DNA from: Polyangiaceae bacterium
GTDB lineage: Bacteria > Myxococcota_A > Polyangia > Polyangiales > Polyangiaceae
Reading direction: 5' to 3'
Assembly: GCA_041389725.1 (NCBI GenBank)
Contig: JAWKRG010000006.1
Location: 496,001 to 560,000, forward strand
Length of the DNA stretch: 64,000 nucleotides
Shown: positions 50,893 through 61,713 of the stretch, one piece after another
How positions within the stretch are numbered: position 1 is the stretch's first letter
How the letters are laid out: each line of letters begins with the position of its first letter
Position numbers and translations under genes: made by a program
Notes under the pieces: model-generated
What the model was told of the DNA's origin: nothing
The model's database searches: none
Seen by the model: only the letters and a program-made list of their open reading frames with translations

Positions 50893-52257
50893 ATGAGCAA
50901 AGCAGACGGAACGGACCTGTCTACCCTGGCCCGCGACTTGGTGGAGCGTGCACGTCGCGGTGGAGTGGATGTCGCCGAAGCCAGCGCAAGCGAAGGCTGG
51001 GAGCTGTCGACGAAAGTGCGTTTGGGTGAGCCTGAGTTGGTGGAAGAAGCGGGGAGCCGGGGTGTTGCCCTGCGAGTCATCCGCGACCAGCGCGTCGCCG
51101 TATCGTCCACCAGCGATCTCACCGAGGCGGGGATCGCGCGCTGCGTCGCCGACGCCTTGGAGCTGCTCGAACTGACCGAGCCCGACGAGTTCGCCGGCCC
51201 CGCAGACCCGTCCCAGCTCGCCAAAGGTCCCTTCACCGATCTGGACCTCTACAGCCCCGAAGTCGCGGAGATCCGAGCGGAAGAAGCAGTACGCCGCGCC
51301 GTCGCGGCGGAGCGCGCCGCCCTTGCCTACGATCCGCGCCTGACCCTGAGCGAGGGCGCTACTTTCACCCGTGTCTCGGGGCGCAGCGTGCTGGTGCTCA
51401 GTTCTGGGTTCGAAGGAGAGCAGCGCGGCACCTACGCTTCGCTCGTCGTCACGCCGGTAGCGGAAGATGCGGGTGGCAAACGAAGGCGTGGCTACTACTG
51501 GACAGCAGGCAGGCACCTCGACGCGCTGGAAGCCGAGGCCGCCGTGGGCGAAGAGGCGGCACGCCGCACCTTGGCCAAGCTCGGCGCTCGCAAGGTGGAT
51601 ACCTGTGAAGTGCCCGTGGTGTTCGATCCGGACGTAGCACGCGGCTTGATCGGCACCTTCGTCGGGTGCGCGATGGGCAGCTCGATTTGGCGCAAAGCGA
51701 GCTACTTGCTCGGACGCGAGCAGTCTCGAGTGGCCAGCGATCACGTCACGCTCGTCGACGACCCACTCCGCCCCCGGGGACCGGGCTCTCGCGCGTTCGA
51801 CGGCGAAGGGCTTCCCTCTCGGCGCACCGTCGTCGTCGAACGTGGCATGCTGAACACGTATTTGATGGACTGCTACAGCGCACGCAAGCTGGGTAGGACT
51901 TCTACCGCGAGCGCTTCGCGGCGCGGCGGACACATCGGTCCTTCCACCACCAACTTCTACCTCGAAGCGGGCGCCGACAGCCCGGACGCCATCGTGGCCG
52001 GAGTGAAGCAAGGCTTGTACGTCACGGAAATGATGGGCTTCGGCTTCAACGCCGTCACGGGGGACTACTCGCGAGGCGCCGCCGGTTTCTGGATCGAGGA
52101 CGGCAAGAAGAGCTTCCCGGTGAGTGAAGTCACGGTGTCCTCGAACCTGGATGACATGCTGAAGAACATCGACGCGGTGGGCAACGACCTCGAGTTCAAG
52201 ACCAGCACCGCGGCCCCGACCCTGCGCGTCTCCAAGATGACGATCGCGGGCAACTGA
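50893..52257 (+). CDS. TldD/PmbA-family protein, TldE (PmbA)-like
   Basis: 454 aa. The TldD/PmbA fold is visible throughout (VEEAGSRGVALRVIRDQRVA, LVDDPLRPRGPGSRAFDGEG, VERGMLNTYLMDCYSARKLG, STTNFYLEAGA, MGFGFNAVTGDYSRGAAGFW). TldD carries HExxxH; the equivalent region here (LIGTFVGCAMGSSIWRKASY) does not, which is the TldE/PmbA type. TldE forms a heterodimer with TldD to degrade peptides such as microcin B17 precursor leader and CcdA. No TldD gene is in the window. Confidence 0.87.
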   Translation: MSKADGTDLSTLARDLVERARRGGVDVAEASASEGWELSTKVRLGEPELVEEAGSRGVALRVIRDQRVAVSSTSDLTEAGIARCVADALELLELTEPDEFAGPADPSQLAKGPFTDLDLYSPEVAEIRAEEAVRRAVAAERAALAYDPRLTLSEGATFTRVSGRSVLVLSSGFEGEQRGTYASLVVTPVAEDAGGKRRRGYYWTAGRHLDALEAEAAVGEEAARRTLAKLGARKVDTCEVPVVFDPDVARGLIGTFVGCAMGSSIWRKASYLLGREQSRVASDHVTLVDDPLRPRGPGSRAFDGEGLPSRRTVVVERGMLNTYLMDCYSARKLGRTSTASASRRGGHIGPSTTNFYLEAGADSPDAIVAGVKQGLYVTEMMGFGFNAVTGDYSRGAAGFWIEDGKKSFPVSEVTVSSNLDDMLKNIDAVGNDLEFKTSTAAPTLRVSKMTIAGN

Positions 52258-52263
52258 GGGTAG

Positions 52264-53712
52264 TCAGGGCTCGCGCAACACGTTGACCGCGCCCGGGCTC
52301 GCACCGGGCTCTGCTGATAGACCGAAGCTCGACGCCGAAACCACGGATGCATCGAGAGCACGCGCGGCACTGACGCCCGCCTTGCTCTGGGCCAGGGCAG
52401 GAAACCAAGAGACCGCACGGCCATCGGCAGCGAGCAGGGAAAGCGGTTCCCCGCTGTTGGCGATACCCTGTTTGCCAAGCGCCTCGACCCGGAGCAACTT
52501 CGCGCCCGCGGCGGGCGCTACGTCGAAGGGAGACGAGGGGTCGAAGCCCTCGCTGACCACCAGCGCGAAGCCCCCGGGCGGGATTTCCGCAGCGGGCAGT
52601 GGAGTTTGAGCCGCGGAATCGACCAGCACGTAGCCCTCGGTCTGCCAAGGCACCGTGCCATCGTTGAACAACTCGACCCACTCCTGCTCGGGTTCGGGAC
52701 CGACGGCGTTGGCGAGCACCTCGCTGATCACGGGATGCGCGCGCGCTGCCGATGTCTGCACGACCACATCGGCCTCGGCCTCCAACCCGGAGCGATTGAT
52801 TGCGTACAGCTCCAAGGCTTCCGCGCGCATCGGCGACAGTCCTGGGACACGCAGTTCGTCGCCATCCGCAAGGGCGAAGAGGGCACTCCCGGAGGCGGAG
52901 CGCACTGCGACCGCTGTCGGGCCAAGCGTCGGATAGTAGTGAAGCCGGTCTCCGTCGAGGCGCAGACAGCCGAGCGGGGCAGGCAAGTCAGCGCCAGCGC
53001 ACGGGAGCGGGGGCGGCACGTCGACGGCGGCGCGCGACAGCGGCAGAGGCTCGAGGGCAAGCCCCGACAGCAGCGGCGGTGGCACTCTTGGCATCGAGTC
53101 GTCCACCTCGGCTCGCACTGTCACGCAACGATCGGCCATCAAGTCACGGCTGCCGACACCTTGCGTGAGGCGCGCGGGAACGTCGCCGGGCTGCAACAGA
53201 AACCATTGCTCCTCCCTTCCCGGGGTCAGGCTCGGAATGGGCGCTTCGGCGCAATAGACCGCGACCGCCGTCGCAGACGCGACGCCGACGGGCGGCCACA
53301 TCCGGCGCAAGAGGGGTACGTCGTTGCGCTGCACGCGCAGCACGGCGAGCACGCCTTCACCCATTGCCGCCAAGGTGTAGGGCTCCGCGTCGTCCAAGAT
53401 CGCTTGGGGCGCCAGCACAGCGCCGTTCGGTCCGTCCCATTGCACGCAGTCGACACGACGCGCTTCGACGGTCTTGCTCAGCTCCCCTCGTCGAATGCGC
53501 GACTGGTGGTACGCCGAGAGTTCGCCTCGAATCATGACCAGCGTCTCCGAGGATCGCTGCGGAATCGTCAGCTGCATCACGGGAGCGACCGCCTCCAGGG
53601 GCGCTGGTGGCTCGACCCAAACGCCAGCCGAGTCAGCCTGAGCGGAGGGGGGCTCAGGAACGGCGGGCGCACAACCGATTGCGATGGTGGCAACCATCCA
53701 GGACTTGTGCAT
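52264..53712 (-). CDS. Lipoprotein with a lamin-tail-like domain
   Basis: 482 aa. A short lipoprotein signal ends in ATIAIGC (C14). Residues about 60-320 are a mixed beta domain with several Cys but no motif I recognise. Around 326-410 lies a lamin-tail-domain pattern: VISEVLANAVGPEPEQEWVE, LFNDGTVPWQTEGYVLVDSA, IPPGGFALVVSEGF. Such domains occur in secreted nucleases and surface proteins of Myxococcota. It is divergent from the small HTH gene. Confidence 0.72.
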   Translation of the reverse strand: MHKSWMVATIAIGCAPAVPEPPSAQADSAGVWVEPPAPLEAVAPVMQLTIPQRSSETLVMIRGELSAYHQSRIRRGELSKTVEARRVDCVQWDGPNGAVLAPQAILDDAEPYTLAAMGEGVLAVLRVQRNDVPLLRRMWPPVGVASATAVAVYCAEAPIPSLTPGREEQWFLLQPGDVPARLTQGVGSRDLMADRCVTVRAEVDDSMPRVPPPLLSGLALEPLPLSRAAVDVPPPLPCAGADLPAPLGCLRLDGDRLHYYPTLGPTAVAVRSASGSALFALADGDELRVPGLSPMRAEALELYAINRSGLEAEADVVVQTSAARAHPVISEVLANAVGPEPEQEWVELFNDGTVPWQTEGYVLVDSAAQTPLPAAEIPPGGFALVVSEGFDPSSPFDVAPAAGAKLLRVEALGKQGIANSGEPLSLLAADGRAVSWFPALAQSKAGVSAARALDASVVSASSFGLSAEPGASPGAVNVLREP

Positions 53713-53793
53713 GCCGGGTCTCTCGGTCGCTCGAGCGGCGGGTTGACCGAGATGTGGGGCAGGAAGGAATTTCTCAGGGCGAATCCCCCGGAT

Positions 53794-53816
53794 CAGAATT
53801 CGGATTACGAAATCTG
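53794..53816. promoter_or_regulatory. AT-rich inverted repeat upstream of the HTH gene, candidate operator
   Basis: Arms CAGAATTCG and CGAAATCTG (8 of 9 positions complementary) flank the 5-bp spacer GATTA. It lies in the 128-bp divergent gap, 24 bp before the GTG of the small HTH protein, and is AT-rich against the background. It may be an autoregulatory site. Confidence 0.42.
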
Positions 53817-53840
53817 TGACACGGCACTAGGCTTGCTCGC

Positions 53841-54173
53841 GTGTCACCGGAAGAACTGAAGGCGCTACGTAAAGAGCTCGGCGCCACGGCCCGCCAACTC
53901 GGAAAGGCCTTGGGCGTCGATGACAAGACGATCTTCGCGTGGGAAAGCGGCGATCTCTTCCCGACCAAGCGATTCGTCGACCAACTCGAAGCCTTGCGCG
54001 CCCAGGGCCCTGCGGCTTTTCCCAAACGCCCCAAGGGCAAGGGCCTCAGTGGACCAGAGCGCCTCGCCGATCCCGACCTGTGGGTCTTGCTGCGGAAGCT
54101 GGTCGCACACTCGGAGCTGTTCGACGCGGCCCAGAAACTGGCTTCGGATTACGACGACCCCGCTGAAACCTAG
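53841..54173 (+). CDS. Small helix-turn-helix DNA-binding protein
   Basis: 110 aa, GTG start. An HTH_3/Xre-like domain at 3-50: LKALRKELGATARQLGKALG then VDDKTIFAWESGDLFPTKRF. The C-terminal half is helical (LWVLLRKLVAHSELFDAAQK) and may dimerise. It is convergent with the scpB end by 18 bp. A palindrome at 53794-53816 in its promoter suggests autoregulation. Target genes may include the divergent lipoprotein. Confidence 0.78.
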   Translation: MSPEELKALRKELGATARQLGKALGVDDKTIFAWESGDLFPTKRFVDQLEALRAQGPAAFPKRPKGKGLSGPERLADPDLWVLLRKLVAHSELFDAAQKLASDYDDPAET

Positions 54174-54191
54174 TAGAGCGCCGGCGCGCGC

Positions 54192-55347
<1,156 letters not shown>

Positions 55348-55355
<8 letters not shown>

Positions 55356-56442
55356 CGTCAGATCCCAACTCCACATCCGCAGGGGTTTGCGCTTCTTCCG
55401 GACTCTCGGCCTCAGGCGGCAGCTCCGGCCCTGCGCTCACCTGCCGAAGCGTTTGCTCGCCGTCGACGTGGGCGATGGCAACGGCTTCACCCGCACCGCT
55501 CGTGTCGACGTCGGCGGCGATCGTCTCTTCGGGCGGCGAAGCCAGGGCCACCTCACCCCCCATCGGCGCTTGCTCCGTCGATTCCGTGGCGCCCTCCGGC
55601 GCTACGTCGGTGCCCTCTTGCTCGCTGACGCTCAGTTCCACCACGATCGGCTCGAGGGGGCCGTCTTGAATCAGGCGCGTCATCCTGAGGCGCGTCATCT
55701 CGAGCAGTGCCAGGAACGTGAGGATCAAGTCCGCACGCGTCAGCTGCCCCTCGAACAGTTCTTCGAAGGCGACGCGGGTGCGATCCCGCAATCGATCGGC
55801 CAGCTGGTTGATCCGGTCCGTGATCGACAGCCGGTCCAGCTCGATCTCGTGATCGATGACGGTCTTGGCCCGCGTGAGCACCCCCTGGAAGGCGTCCAGC
55901 AGCTTGAACAAGCTGACAGGCGCGAGGGGCGCGGTGCCCTCCGCTTGAGGCGCGGGAACGCCGCGGGCAAACACATCTCGCCCGAATACGGAGCGATCGG
56001 CCAGCTGCTCCGCGACGAGCTTGTACTTCTGGTATTCCAGCAAACGCCGCACCAAATCGGCGCGAGGATCGATCTCGGGTTCGTCGCTGTCTTCCTGATC
56101 CTCGGGCACCGACGGCAGCAGGGTCTTCGACTTGATGTGGGCCAGGGTCGCGGCCATCACCAGGTACTCGCTGGCAATGTCGATGTTGAGTTCCTGCATC
56201 AACAGGATGTACTCGACGTACTTCTCGGTGACGAAGGCGATGGGGATATCCAGCACATCGAGCTCGTGCTGCTGGATCAGGTGCAGCAACAAGTCCAACG
56301 GACCTTCGAAGTTGGGCAACTGGACGGTGTAGCTCACCCCCCCGCGACCGACTGACACGCCATCGGTCTTCGCCAAATCGGGGCCCTTGGCGGCTGCGTC
56401 TTCCGGTGGACTGGTCACTACCACTTCACTATCCCCACTCAC
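55348..56442 (-). CDS. scpA: Segregation and condensation protein A
   Basis: 364 aa, GTG 56442 (GTGA overlap with the protease stop). Kleisin features: VQLPNFEGPLDLLLHLIQQH, ELDVLDIPIAFVTEKYVEYI, YLVMAATLAHIKSKTLLP, RADLVRRLLEYQKYKLVAEQ, and the C-terminal winged-helix FLALLEMTRLRMTRLIQ. It bridges SMC heads and binds ScpB. The tail after residue 280 is a Glu/Pro/Ala-rich extension not found in typical ScpA (about 250-270 aa). Part of an M50 protease-scpA-scpB operon. Confidence 0.93.
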
Positions 56443-57125
56443 GGTGTGGCCCCCCAGACGGTGATGCCGAATACGCGCTGAAGACCCGACATCAACAAGC
56501 CAACGGGCGTCTCGATCAAAACCGAGCGCAGGCCGTCCGAATACAGAATCAACAGCAGCAGAAGGATGGACATGGGCGCCAACATTTCCTGCAGGCGATC
56601 GAGGCTACGCGGCAATAGCCGACTCCCATCCAAGGGAGGAATGGGCAGAAGATTGAACACGCAGAGGCCCACGTTGACGACGAACATGGCGCGCAGCAGA
56701 TACACCAGGCCGCCGCGCCCGTCCTGAGCAAACAAGAATCCGGGCGAAAATCGCGCAATCATTGCCAAAATCCCTATGGCCGCGACGGCGAGGACCAGAT
56801 TGGACAGGGGCCCCGCCAGGGCAACGACCGCCATTCCGCCTCGCATCGAGAGCCGACGGCTCAGCCGAACCGGGTTGACTTGCACCGGGCGGGCCCAGCC
56901 GATGAAGGAGAAGCCGCCAAAGGCGGCCGCGGCGACGGGTACCAAGATCGTGCCGAAAATATCGTAGTGGCTGAGGGGAGACAGCGTGAGCCGCCCCTCA
57001 CGCCGCGGCGTGTCGTCGCCCAGACGGTCTGCCACCCAGGCGTGACTGAACTCGTGCACGCTCAAGGAGAGCACCATGGGCACCAGATTGAGCACGATGC
57101 GCGGAACGAGGTCCGTGGGAAGCAC
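56439..57125 (-). CDS. Site-2-type (M50B) intramembrane metalloprotease
   Basis: 228 aa. Zinc ligands: HEFSHAW near 24-30 and the second motif NLLPIPPLDGS near 161-171. Five or six helices with IGWARPVQVNP and AGPLSNLVLAVAAIG. Short M50B proteins of this kind commonly precede scpAB in bacteria. Substrate unknown; release of membrane-bound regulators is the family role. First gene of the scpAB operon (coupled by 4 bp). Confidence 0.9.
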   Translation of the reverse strand: MLPTDLVPRIVLNLVPMVLSLSVHEFSHAWVADRLGDDTPRREGRLTLSPLSHYDIFGTILVPVAAAAFGGFSFIGWARPVQVNPVRLSRRLSMRGGMAVVALAGPLSNLVLAVAAIGILAMIARFSPGFLFAQDGRGGLVYLLRAMFVVNVGLCVFNLLPIPPLDGSRLLPRSLDRLQEMLAPMSILLLLLILYSDGLRSVLIETPVGLLMSGLQRVFGITVWGATP

Positions 57126-57372
57126 GACAGCGCGGGAGCCTAGACCAGACCCGTGCCGAGCTGGGGCCCGGATCGTCGGTTGGTGCCCTTTTTCCCTGGC
57201 TGCGCGCCCCGACCGGACGGCGCGGCCCGAGGATTTCTTGCGCGTTCGGGGCTCCTGCTAGTGTTCGGGAGTTCGTGATGCCTCCGACTGACCCACTGCC
57301 GGCAAGGCCGACCTCGACCCTTCACTACCTGACGGCGGCGCACCGCGCATCGAATGTCAGCCGAGGTCGCGC

Positions 57373-59256
57373 GTGAAGGAGACGCGCGCCTGCTCCAGCT
57401 GTGGTCAGCGCTACGGGCCCGACGTCCTCTTCTGTCCCAAGGACGGGACCCCACTATCGGAGAAGAAGACGAAGGTCCTGGACGATCCCTATCTGGGACT
57501 GACCTTGGCCAGTCAGATTTCCATCGAACAGCTGATCGGCATCGGCGCCATGGGTCGCGTCTACCGCGCCCATCAGTCTGGGATCGACCGCAAGGTGGCG
57601 GTGAAGATCTTGCACCGCGACCTGCTGCGCAACCCGACGGTGAAGGGCCGCTTCCTACGCGAAGCCAAGGTCGCGAGTCGCTTGTCCCACCCCAACGTGG
57701 TCCAGGTGCTGATGACGGGCGAAGTGGAGCACCACAGCGCCGACGTCGGCGGCGAGGCGTACTTGGTGATGGAGCACTTGGACGGCATCAGTCTGCGCTC
57801 GGCCCTGGCCGCCGAGGGGGGCTCGCTACCGCTGCCGCGCGCCATGCACGTGATTCTCCAAGTGTGTGACGCCGTGGGCGAGGCGCACGCACAAGGCGTC
57901 GTACACCGCGATCTCAAGCCAGAGAACGTGATGTTGGTGAAACGCGGGGACGACCCGGAGTTCGTCAAAGTGCTGGACTTCGGCGTGGCCCGCATCGACT
58001 GGGCCGACACTACCGTCGCCACCCAGGCCGGCGTGATCTTCGGCACCGCTCGCTACATTTCCCCCGAGGGGGCCCAAGGGAAAACGGTGACAGCGGCCAG
58101 CGACGTCTACAGCATCGCGATCATGGCCTATCAGTGCCTGAGCGGACGCACGCCCTTCGATGCCGAGTCGCCCGTTGGGATTCTGATCAAACACACCAAC
58201 GAGCCGCCTCCGGAGCTGACCACGATCGAGCGCGCGAGCTACGTCCCCGCTGCCATCGCCGAGGTGGTGATGCGAAACCTGGCCAAGGACCCCGCAGTGC
58301 GCGCCGACAGTGCTCGCGCCCTTGGCCGCGCTTTGGTGGCGGCGGCTCGCGAAGCGGGCCTCAGTCCCGACGAGTTGATGGTTCGTTCCACCCTGGTGAA
58401 CAAGGGAACGCTGAGTCTCGAGAGCATTCAACGCACCAAGACCCTGCCCCTCTCCGAGGCTCTGGAGAAGAAGCTCCGGGGCGAGAGCACCACGGCCGTG
58501 ATGGACGACGCATCGGACGAGCCGCCCGAAGCGCCCGCGCCCTCCACGCCTGGCAGCACGCGAAGCATCGACCCGACTCTCGCGGACGAGCCCGTCCCCC
58601 AGAGCACACCGCCGGGGTCGACCCGCGCCCCCTCTTCCACGAAGGAAGGGCCGCCGCCCAGCTCCGGCTACTCCAGCTTGGACGACATGGCCGACCTGGT
58701 GCCCCCGACGGAGCGACCCCGCTGGCTCGTCATTGCCGTCTGCTTCGCCGTGGGCGCCCTGGTCGCCGCGCTTCTGGCGCGGCAACTCGGGGTTTTCGAC
58801 GGCGCGACCGCGGGCGTGGCCCCTGAAGTGGCGCGGGCGCGGGCCGCGCTGGAGCGCGGGGCGTATGATGAACCTTCGGGTGACAACGTGCGAGAGATTA
58901 CCGACGCCGCCCTGCGAAAGTATCCCGGCAACGCCGGACTCTTGGCCGTGCGGCACCAGGCAGCGGATCGACTGCGTCTGCAGGCCGAAGCAGCGCGCGA
59001 CGCCGATCCCGTGAAAGCGCAGACCCTGGCGCAACGCGCGCTGGCGATGGATCCCGACAACGAAGCCGCAGCGTTGATCTTGCGAGCCAGCACGACGCCC
59101 GCGCCGTCTGCGCTCAAGGCCCCCGCAGGGAGCCTGACGCGCGTGCCGAAGATCTTCACTGCTCCGTCGATCTCCGCGCAGCCCGAGGCGGGAACGCCCG
59201 ACGCGGCGCCGCCCGAACCGAGCGCAGCGCCGAGTGCGGGAGGGCGCTGGCTGTGA
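57373..59256 (+). CDS. Hanks-type Ser/Thr protein kinase with N-terminal zinc-ribbon-like motif and extracytoplasmic domain
   Basis: 627 aa, GTG start. Residues 7-25 (CSSCGQRYGPDVLFCPKDG) form a ribbon-like motif with three Cys; the fourth ligand may be Asp. Kinase domain about 50-330: GIGAMGRVYRAH, K78, VVHRDLKPENVML (D180), DFGVA (202-206), and SPE in place of APE. A Pro/Ser-rich segment leads to one helix at about 451-473 and a helical tail with TPR-like EVARARAALERGAYDEPSGD. The stop overlaps the next gene as GTGA. The ribbon-kinase fusion is common in Myxococcota. Confidence 0.92.
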   Translation: MKETRACSSCGQRYGPDVLFCPKDGTPLSEKKTKVLDDPYLGLTLASQISIEQLIGIGAMGRVYRAHQSGIDRKVAVKILHRDLLRNPTVKGRFLREAKVASRLSHPNVVQVLMTGEVEHHSADVGGEAYLVMEHLDGISLRSALAAEGGSLPLPRAMHVILQVCDAVGEAHAQGVVHRDLKPENVMLVKRGDDPEFVKVLDFGVARIDWADTTVATQAGVIFGTARYISPEGAQGKTVTAASDVYSIAIMAYQCLSGRTPFDAESPVGILIKHTNEPPPELTTIERASYVPAAIAEVVMRNLAKDPAVRADSARALGRALVAAAREAGLSPDELMVRSTLVNKGTLSLESIQRTKTLPLSEALEKKLRGESTTAVMDDASDEPPEAPAPSTPGSTRSIDPTLADEPVPQSTPPGSTRAPSSTKEGPPPSSGYSSLDDMADLVPPTERPRWLVIAVCFAVGALVAALLARQLGVFDGATAGVAPEVARARAALERGAYDEPSGDNVREITDAALRKYPGNAGLLAVRHQAADRLRLQAEAARDADPVKAQTLAQRALAMDPDNEAAALILRASTTPAPSALKAPAGSLTRVPKIFTAPSISAQPEAGTPDAAPPEPSAAPSAGGRWL

Positions 59257-59963
59257 GGCGCCTCGCACTCGCTGCGTTCGCACTGCTGTTCGCCACGACG
59301 GCGAAGGCGCAAGACGCCGCAACCACCGACGCCGTCGATCCGCTTCCGGAGCGCCCGCGCGGCATGGCAGAAGTCGGGCTCGGTTGGTTGGTGCTTCCCG
59401 CTGCAGAGGTGTGTGTGGAGCGTGACATCGCCGGTTGCACGCGAGGCGACTCGAGCTTCGAGCTGGACGCCTGGCAGCTCTATCGCGCGCATGAGACCTT
59501 CGCCATCGGCGCCGGGATGACCTTGGGGCTGACCCCCACCACGGACGCGCCGCGCCAAGATCCCCCTGGAACGGCACGGGATCATTCCCGGGGCTACTTC
59601 ACGGTCGAGGCCATCGCGCGCTACTACCCCTATTCCGAAGATCCCTTCGAGGTGTGGCTCGGTATCACCAGCGGACTGGTCGTGGTGAGCGACAGGTTCG
59701 AGTCTCGCGAGGGCAAGAGCGACCGCGCGCTCGTGGGGCCCCGGGGCGTCACCATCCGCAGCGAGGGCTACACGGTGGGCCTTGCCGCCGGCGGAGCCTA
59801 CGAGTTTGCCTCGCGTTGGAGCGTGGGCTCGAGCATTCGCTACGGCAGTTGGTTTCTGCCGGAGACCCCGAACACCGATCCCTTGGGCGACGAAGCGTCG
59901 TTGGTAGGCCAGAACGACGTCTTCAGCGTGCTCGTGTCGGTCGCCTACAGCTTGCGGCTGTAG
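59253..59963 (+). CDS. Outer-membrane beta-barrel protein coupled to the kinase
   Basis: 236 aa with signal peptide (cleavage after TTAKA, 19). Two Cys (VCVERDIAGC) near the start, then beta strands (TFAIGAGMTLGLTPTTDAPR, YFTVEAIARYYPYSEDPFEV, YTVGLAAGGAYEFASRWSVG) ending in SVAYSLRL. Its start overlaps the kinase stop by 4 bp. No family assignment beyond barrel. Pairing a kinase with a barrel suggests an envelope output or sensor. Confidence 0.73.
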   Translation: MRRLALAAFALLFATTAKAQDAATTDAVDPLPERPRGMAEVGLGWLVLPAAEVCVERDIAGCTRGDSSFELDAWQLYRAHETFAIGAGMTLGLTPTTDAPRQDPPGTARDHSRGYFTVEAIARYYPYSEDPFEVWLGITSGLVVVSDRFESREGKSDRALVGPRGVTIRSEGYTVGLAAGGAYEFASRWSVGSSIRYGSWFLPETPNTDPLGDEASLVGQNDVFSVLVSVAYSLRL

Positions 59964-60028
59964 TTCGCGCGCTGGTCGACTCCCCCGAGAAGCGGATTGT
60001 TGCACTGGCCCCAACGCTCGACGGAACG

Positions 60029-60769
60029 TCAGCTTGCCGCAGAGAGCGCCAACAACTCCACGATGCGCTCGAGAACCAAGGCGAACACGCCGAGCAAAGC
60101 CAGGCTTTTCAAAGGTGCCAACAAAGGCTGCGCGTAGGCTGGGCTCGCCGCGCGCGATACCAGCGCACTGGCCACCTCGAGCACGATCGACGCGGCAACC
60201 ACCGGAGCAATCACTGCTATCGAGATTTCAATACTGGACAGCAGCGTGATCACGACACGGCTGAAGGCGTGCTGAACGTCGTCGTCCACTCGCAAGAGCG
60301 CCGTCAAGACCCGCGCCGCACCCCCACTCTCCAGAAACGCGATGGACGCGAGCATGGACAACATGGCGCCCGTCGCGGTGCTGCCGGACTCCACATTGGG
60401 GAGGTTCGCGGCCTCGCGACCTCCGCGCAGATTGTCGATCAGTCCGCCGGCTTGGCTCGCGGCCCACAGCATCGAGGCCGCGCCGATCGCCACGGGCAGG
60501 CCGCGCAGCGCTTCGTAGCCAGCCTGCAGCGCCCAGGGCAGCGCGGGGTCACGCGCCGTCGCAAGGGCGGGCGCGAGGGTCGCCGCCATCGTCAACCCCA
60601 AGACGGCGCGCGCGGGTGCGGGGATCGCGCGCAAGCCGAAAGCCGGAACGAGCACCAGCGTGGGCGCCAGTCGTGCCCATGCCAGTCCCCAGCTCGAGAG
60701 GTCGAGACCCAGCTCCCCAGCGAGCTCGACGACGGTGGACAGCAACGACGGCGACAAGGACCCAGGCAT
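60029..60769 (-). CDS. Type III secretion/flagellar export membrane protein, FliR/SctT-like, isolated gene
   Basis: 246 aa. The family order is visible: WARLAPTLVLVPAFGLRAIP (the R..P.....P.fg...iP segment), APARAVLGLTMAATLAPALA, QAGGLIDNLRGGREAANLPN, then six hydrophobic helices ending in LALLGVFALVLERIVELLAL. FliR and SctT form the export gate with FliP/FliQ or SctR/SctS. None of SctR, SctS, SctU or SctV is in the window, although such genes normally cluster. Either a relic or one dispersed part of a Myxococcota type III-like system. Confidence 0.8.
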   Translation of the reverse strand: MPGSLSPSLLSTVVELAGELGLDLSSWGLAWARLAPTLVLVPAFGLRAIPAPARAVLGLTMAATLAPALATARDPALPWALQAGYEALRGLPVAIGAASMLWAASQAGGLIDNLRGGREAANLPNVESGSTATGAMLSMLASIAFLESGGAARVLTALLRVDDDVQHAFSRVVITLLSSIEISIAVIAPVVAASIVLEVASALVSRAASPAYAQPLLAPLKSLALLGVFALVLERIVELLALSAAS

Positions 60770-60868
60770 TGCCGAAATCCCATCGAGGCGTCAACGCAGC
60801 GGCATCAGCGATTGACGACGGCGCCGCGGGCCAGTAACCGGATGCCGTACCTGACCACCGGAGAGACC

Positions 60869-61708
60869 ATGACCTTGGACCTGACCGCCGCGGGCTACCA
60901 AACCCCAGCCCACGAGTTCTCCTACGACTGGAAGACCGTCGTGCTCTACGCCCTGGGAATCGGTGCCAAGCGAGGCGAGCTCGGCTACCTGTACGAAGCC
61001 AAGGGTCCCAAGGTGTACCCGACCTTCGCCGTCGTTCCCGTGTTGCCAGTGGTAGGCGACGTGCTCGCCAAGACCAAAGGCGATCTCGCCATGGTGGTGC
61101 ACGGCGGCCAGATCGTGAGGATGCACCGGCCGATCCCGAGCGAAGGCACGCTGTCCACGGTCGGCACGGTGAAGGGCATCTACGACATGAAGAAGATGGC
61201 CCAGGTCGTGATCGAGACGAAGACGAGCTTCAAAGGCGAGCCTTGCTTCGATACGGAGTGGGCCATCCTGTTTCGTGGAGCGGGTGGCTTCGGCGGTGAT
61301 CCCCCGCCCAAACAGCAGGTCCCCGCGGCAGCGGAAGGTGCGAGTGTCGAGGCCGTCGAGGAGGTCACCCAGGACGAACAGGCGCTGCTCTATCGCCTTT
61401 CCGGAGACCTCAACCCGCTGCACGCAGATCCCGACTTTGCCGCCATGGTCGGCTTTCCCCAAGGCCCCATTCTGCACGGCCTCTGCAGCTACGGCTTCGT
61501 CGGCCGCGCCGTGACTCGCCATCTTCTCGGTGGCGACGCGGATCGGCTCGTCGAACTCGGGGTGCAGTTCAGGAAGCCGGTCTGGCCCGGCGAAACGATC
61601 CGAACCGAACTCAAGCGTATCGACGACACCACGGTCGGAATCGCCGCCTTCGCAGGTGGACGCCCTGACCCGGTGATCAGCAACGCGTGGGCAAAGATCA
61701 AGGCGTAG
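60869..61708 (+). CDS. MaoC-like (double hotdog) acyl-CoA hydratase/dehydratase
   Basis: 279 aa. An N-terminal hotdog ([20 protein letters not shown]) resembles peroxisomal hydratase-2; the C-terminal hotdog carries the catalytic pattern [20 protein letters not shown] and [17 protein letters not shown]. Hydratase-2 forms R-3-hydroxyacyl-CoA. ATG 60869 has GGAGAG just upstream; the earlier ATG at 60842 is possible. It lies 5 bp from the parvulin gene and 1.4 kb from an acyl-CoA dehydrogenase. Confidence 0.9.
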   Translation: MTLDLTAAGYQTPAHEFSYDWKTVVLYALGIGAKRGELGYLYEAKGPKVYPTFAVVPVLPVVGDVLAKTKGDLAMVVHGGQIVRMHRPIPSEGTLSTVGTVKGIYDMKKMAQVVIETKTSFKGEPCFDTEWAILFRGAGGFGGDPPPKQQVPAAAEGASVEAVEEVTQDEQALLYRLSGDLNPLHADPDFAAMVGFPQGPILHGLCSYGFVGRAVTRHLLGGDADRLVELGVQFRKPVWPGETIRTELKRIDDTTVGIAAFAGGRPDPVISNAWAKIKA

Positions 61709-61713
61709 TTCCC

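Noticed and set aside
59654..61708. Continuous 684-codon plus frame joining the barrel region to the hydratase
   Set aside because: The hydratase begins at 60869; the upstream part is out of frame with the barrel gene and antisense to the SctT-like gene.
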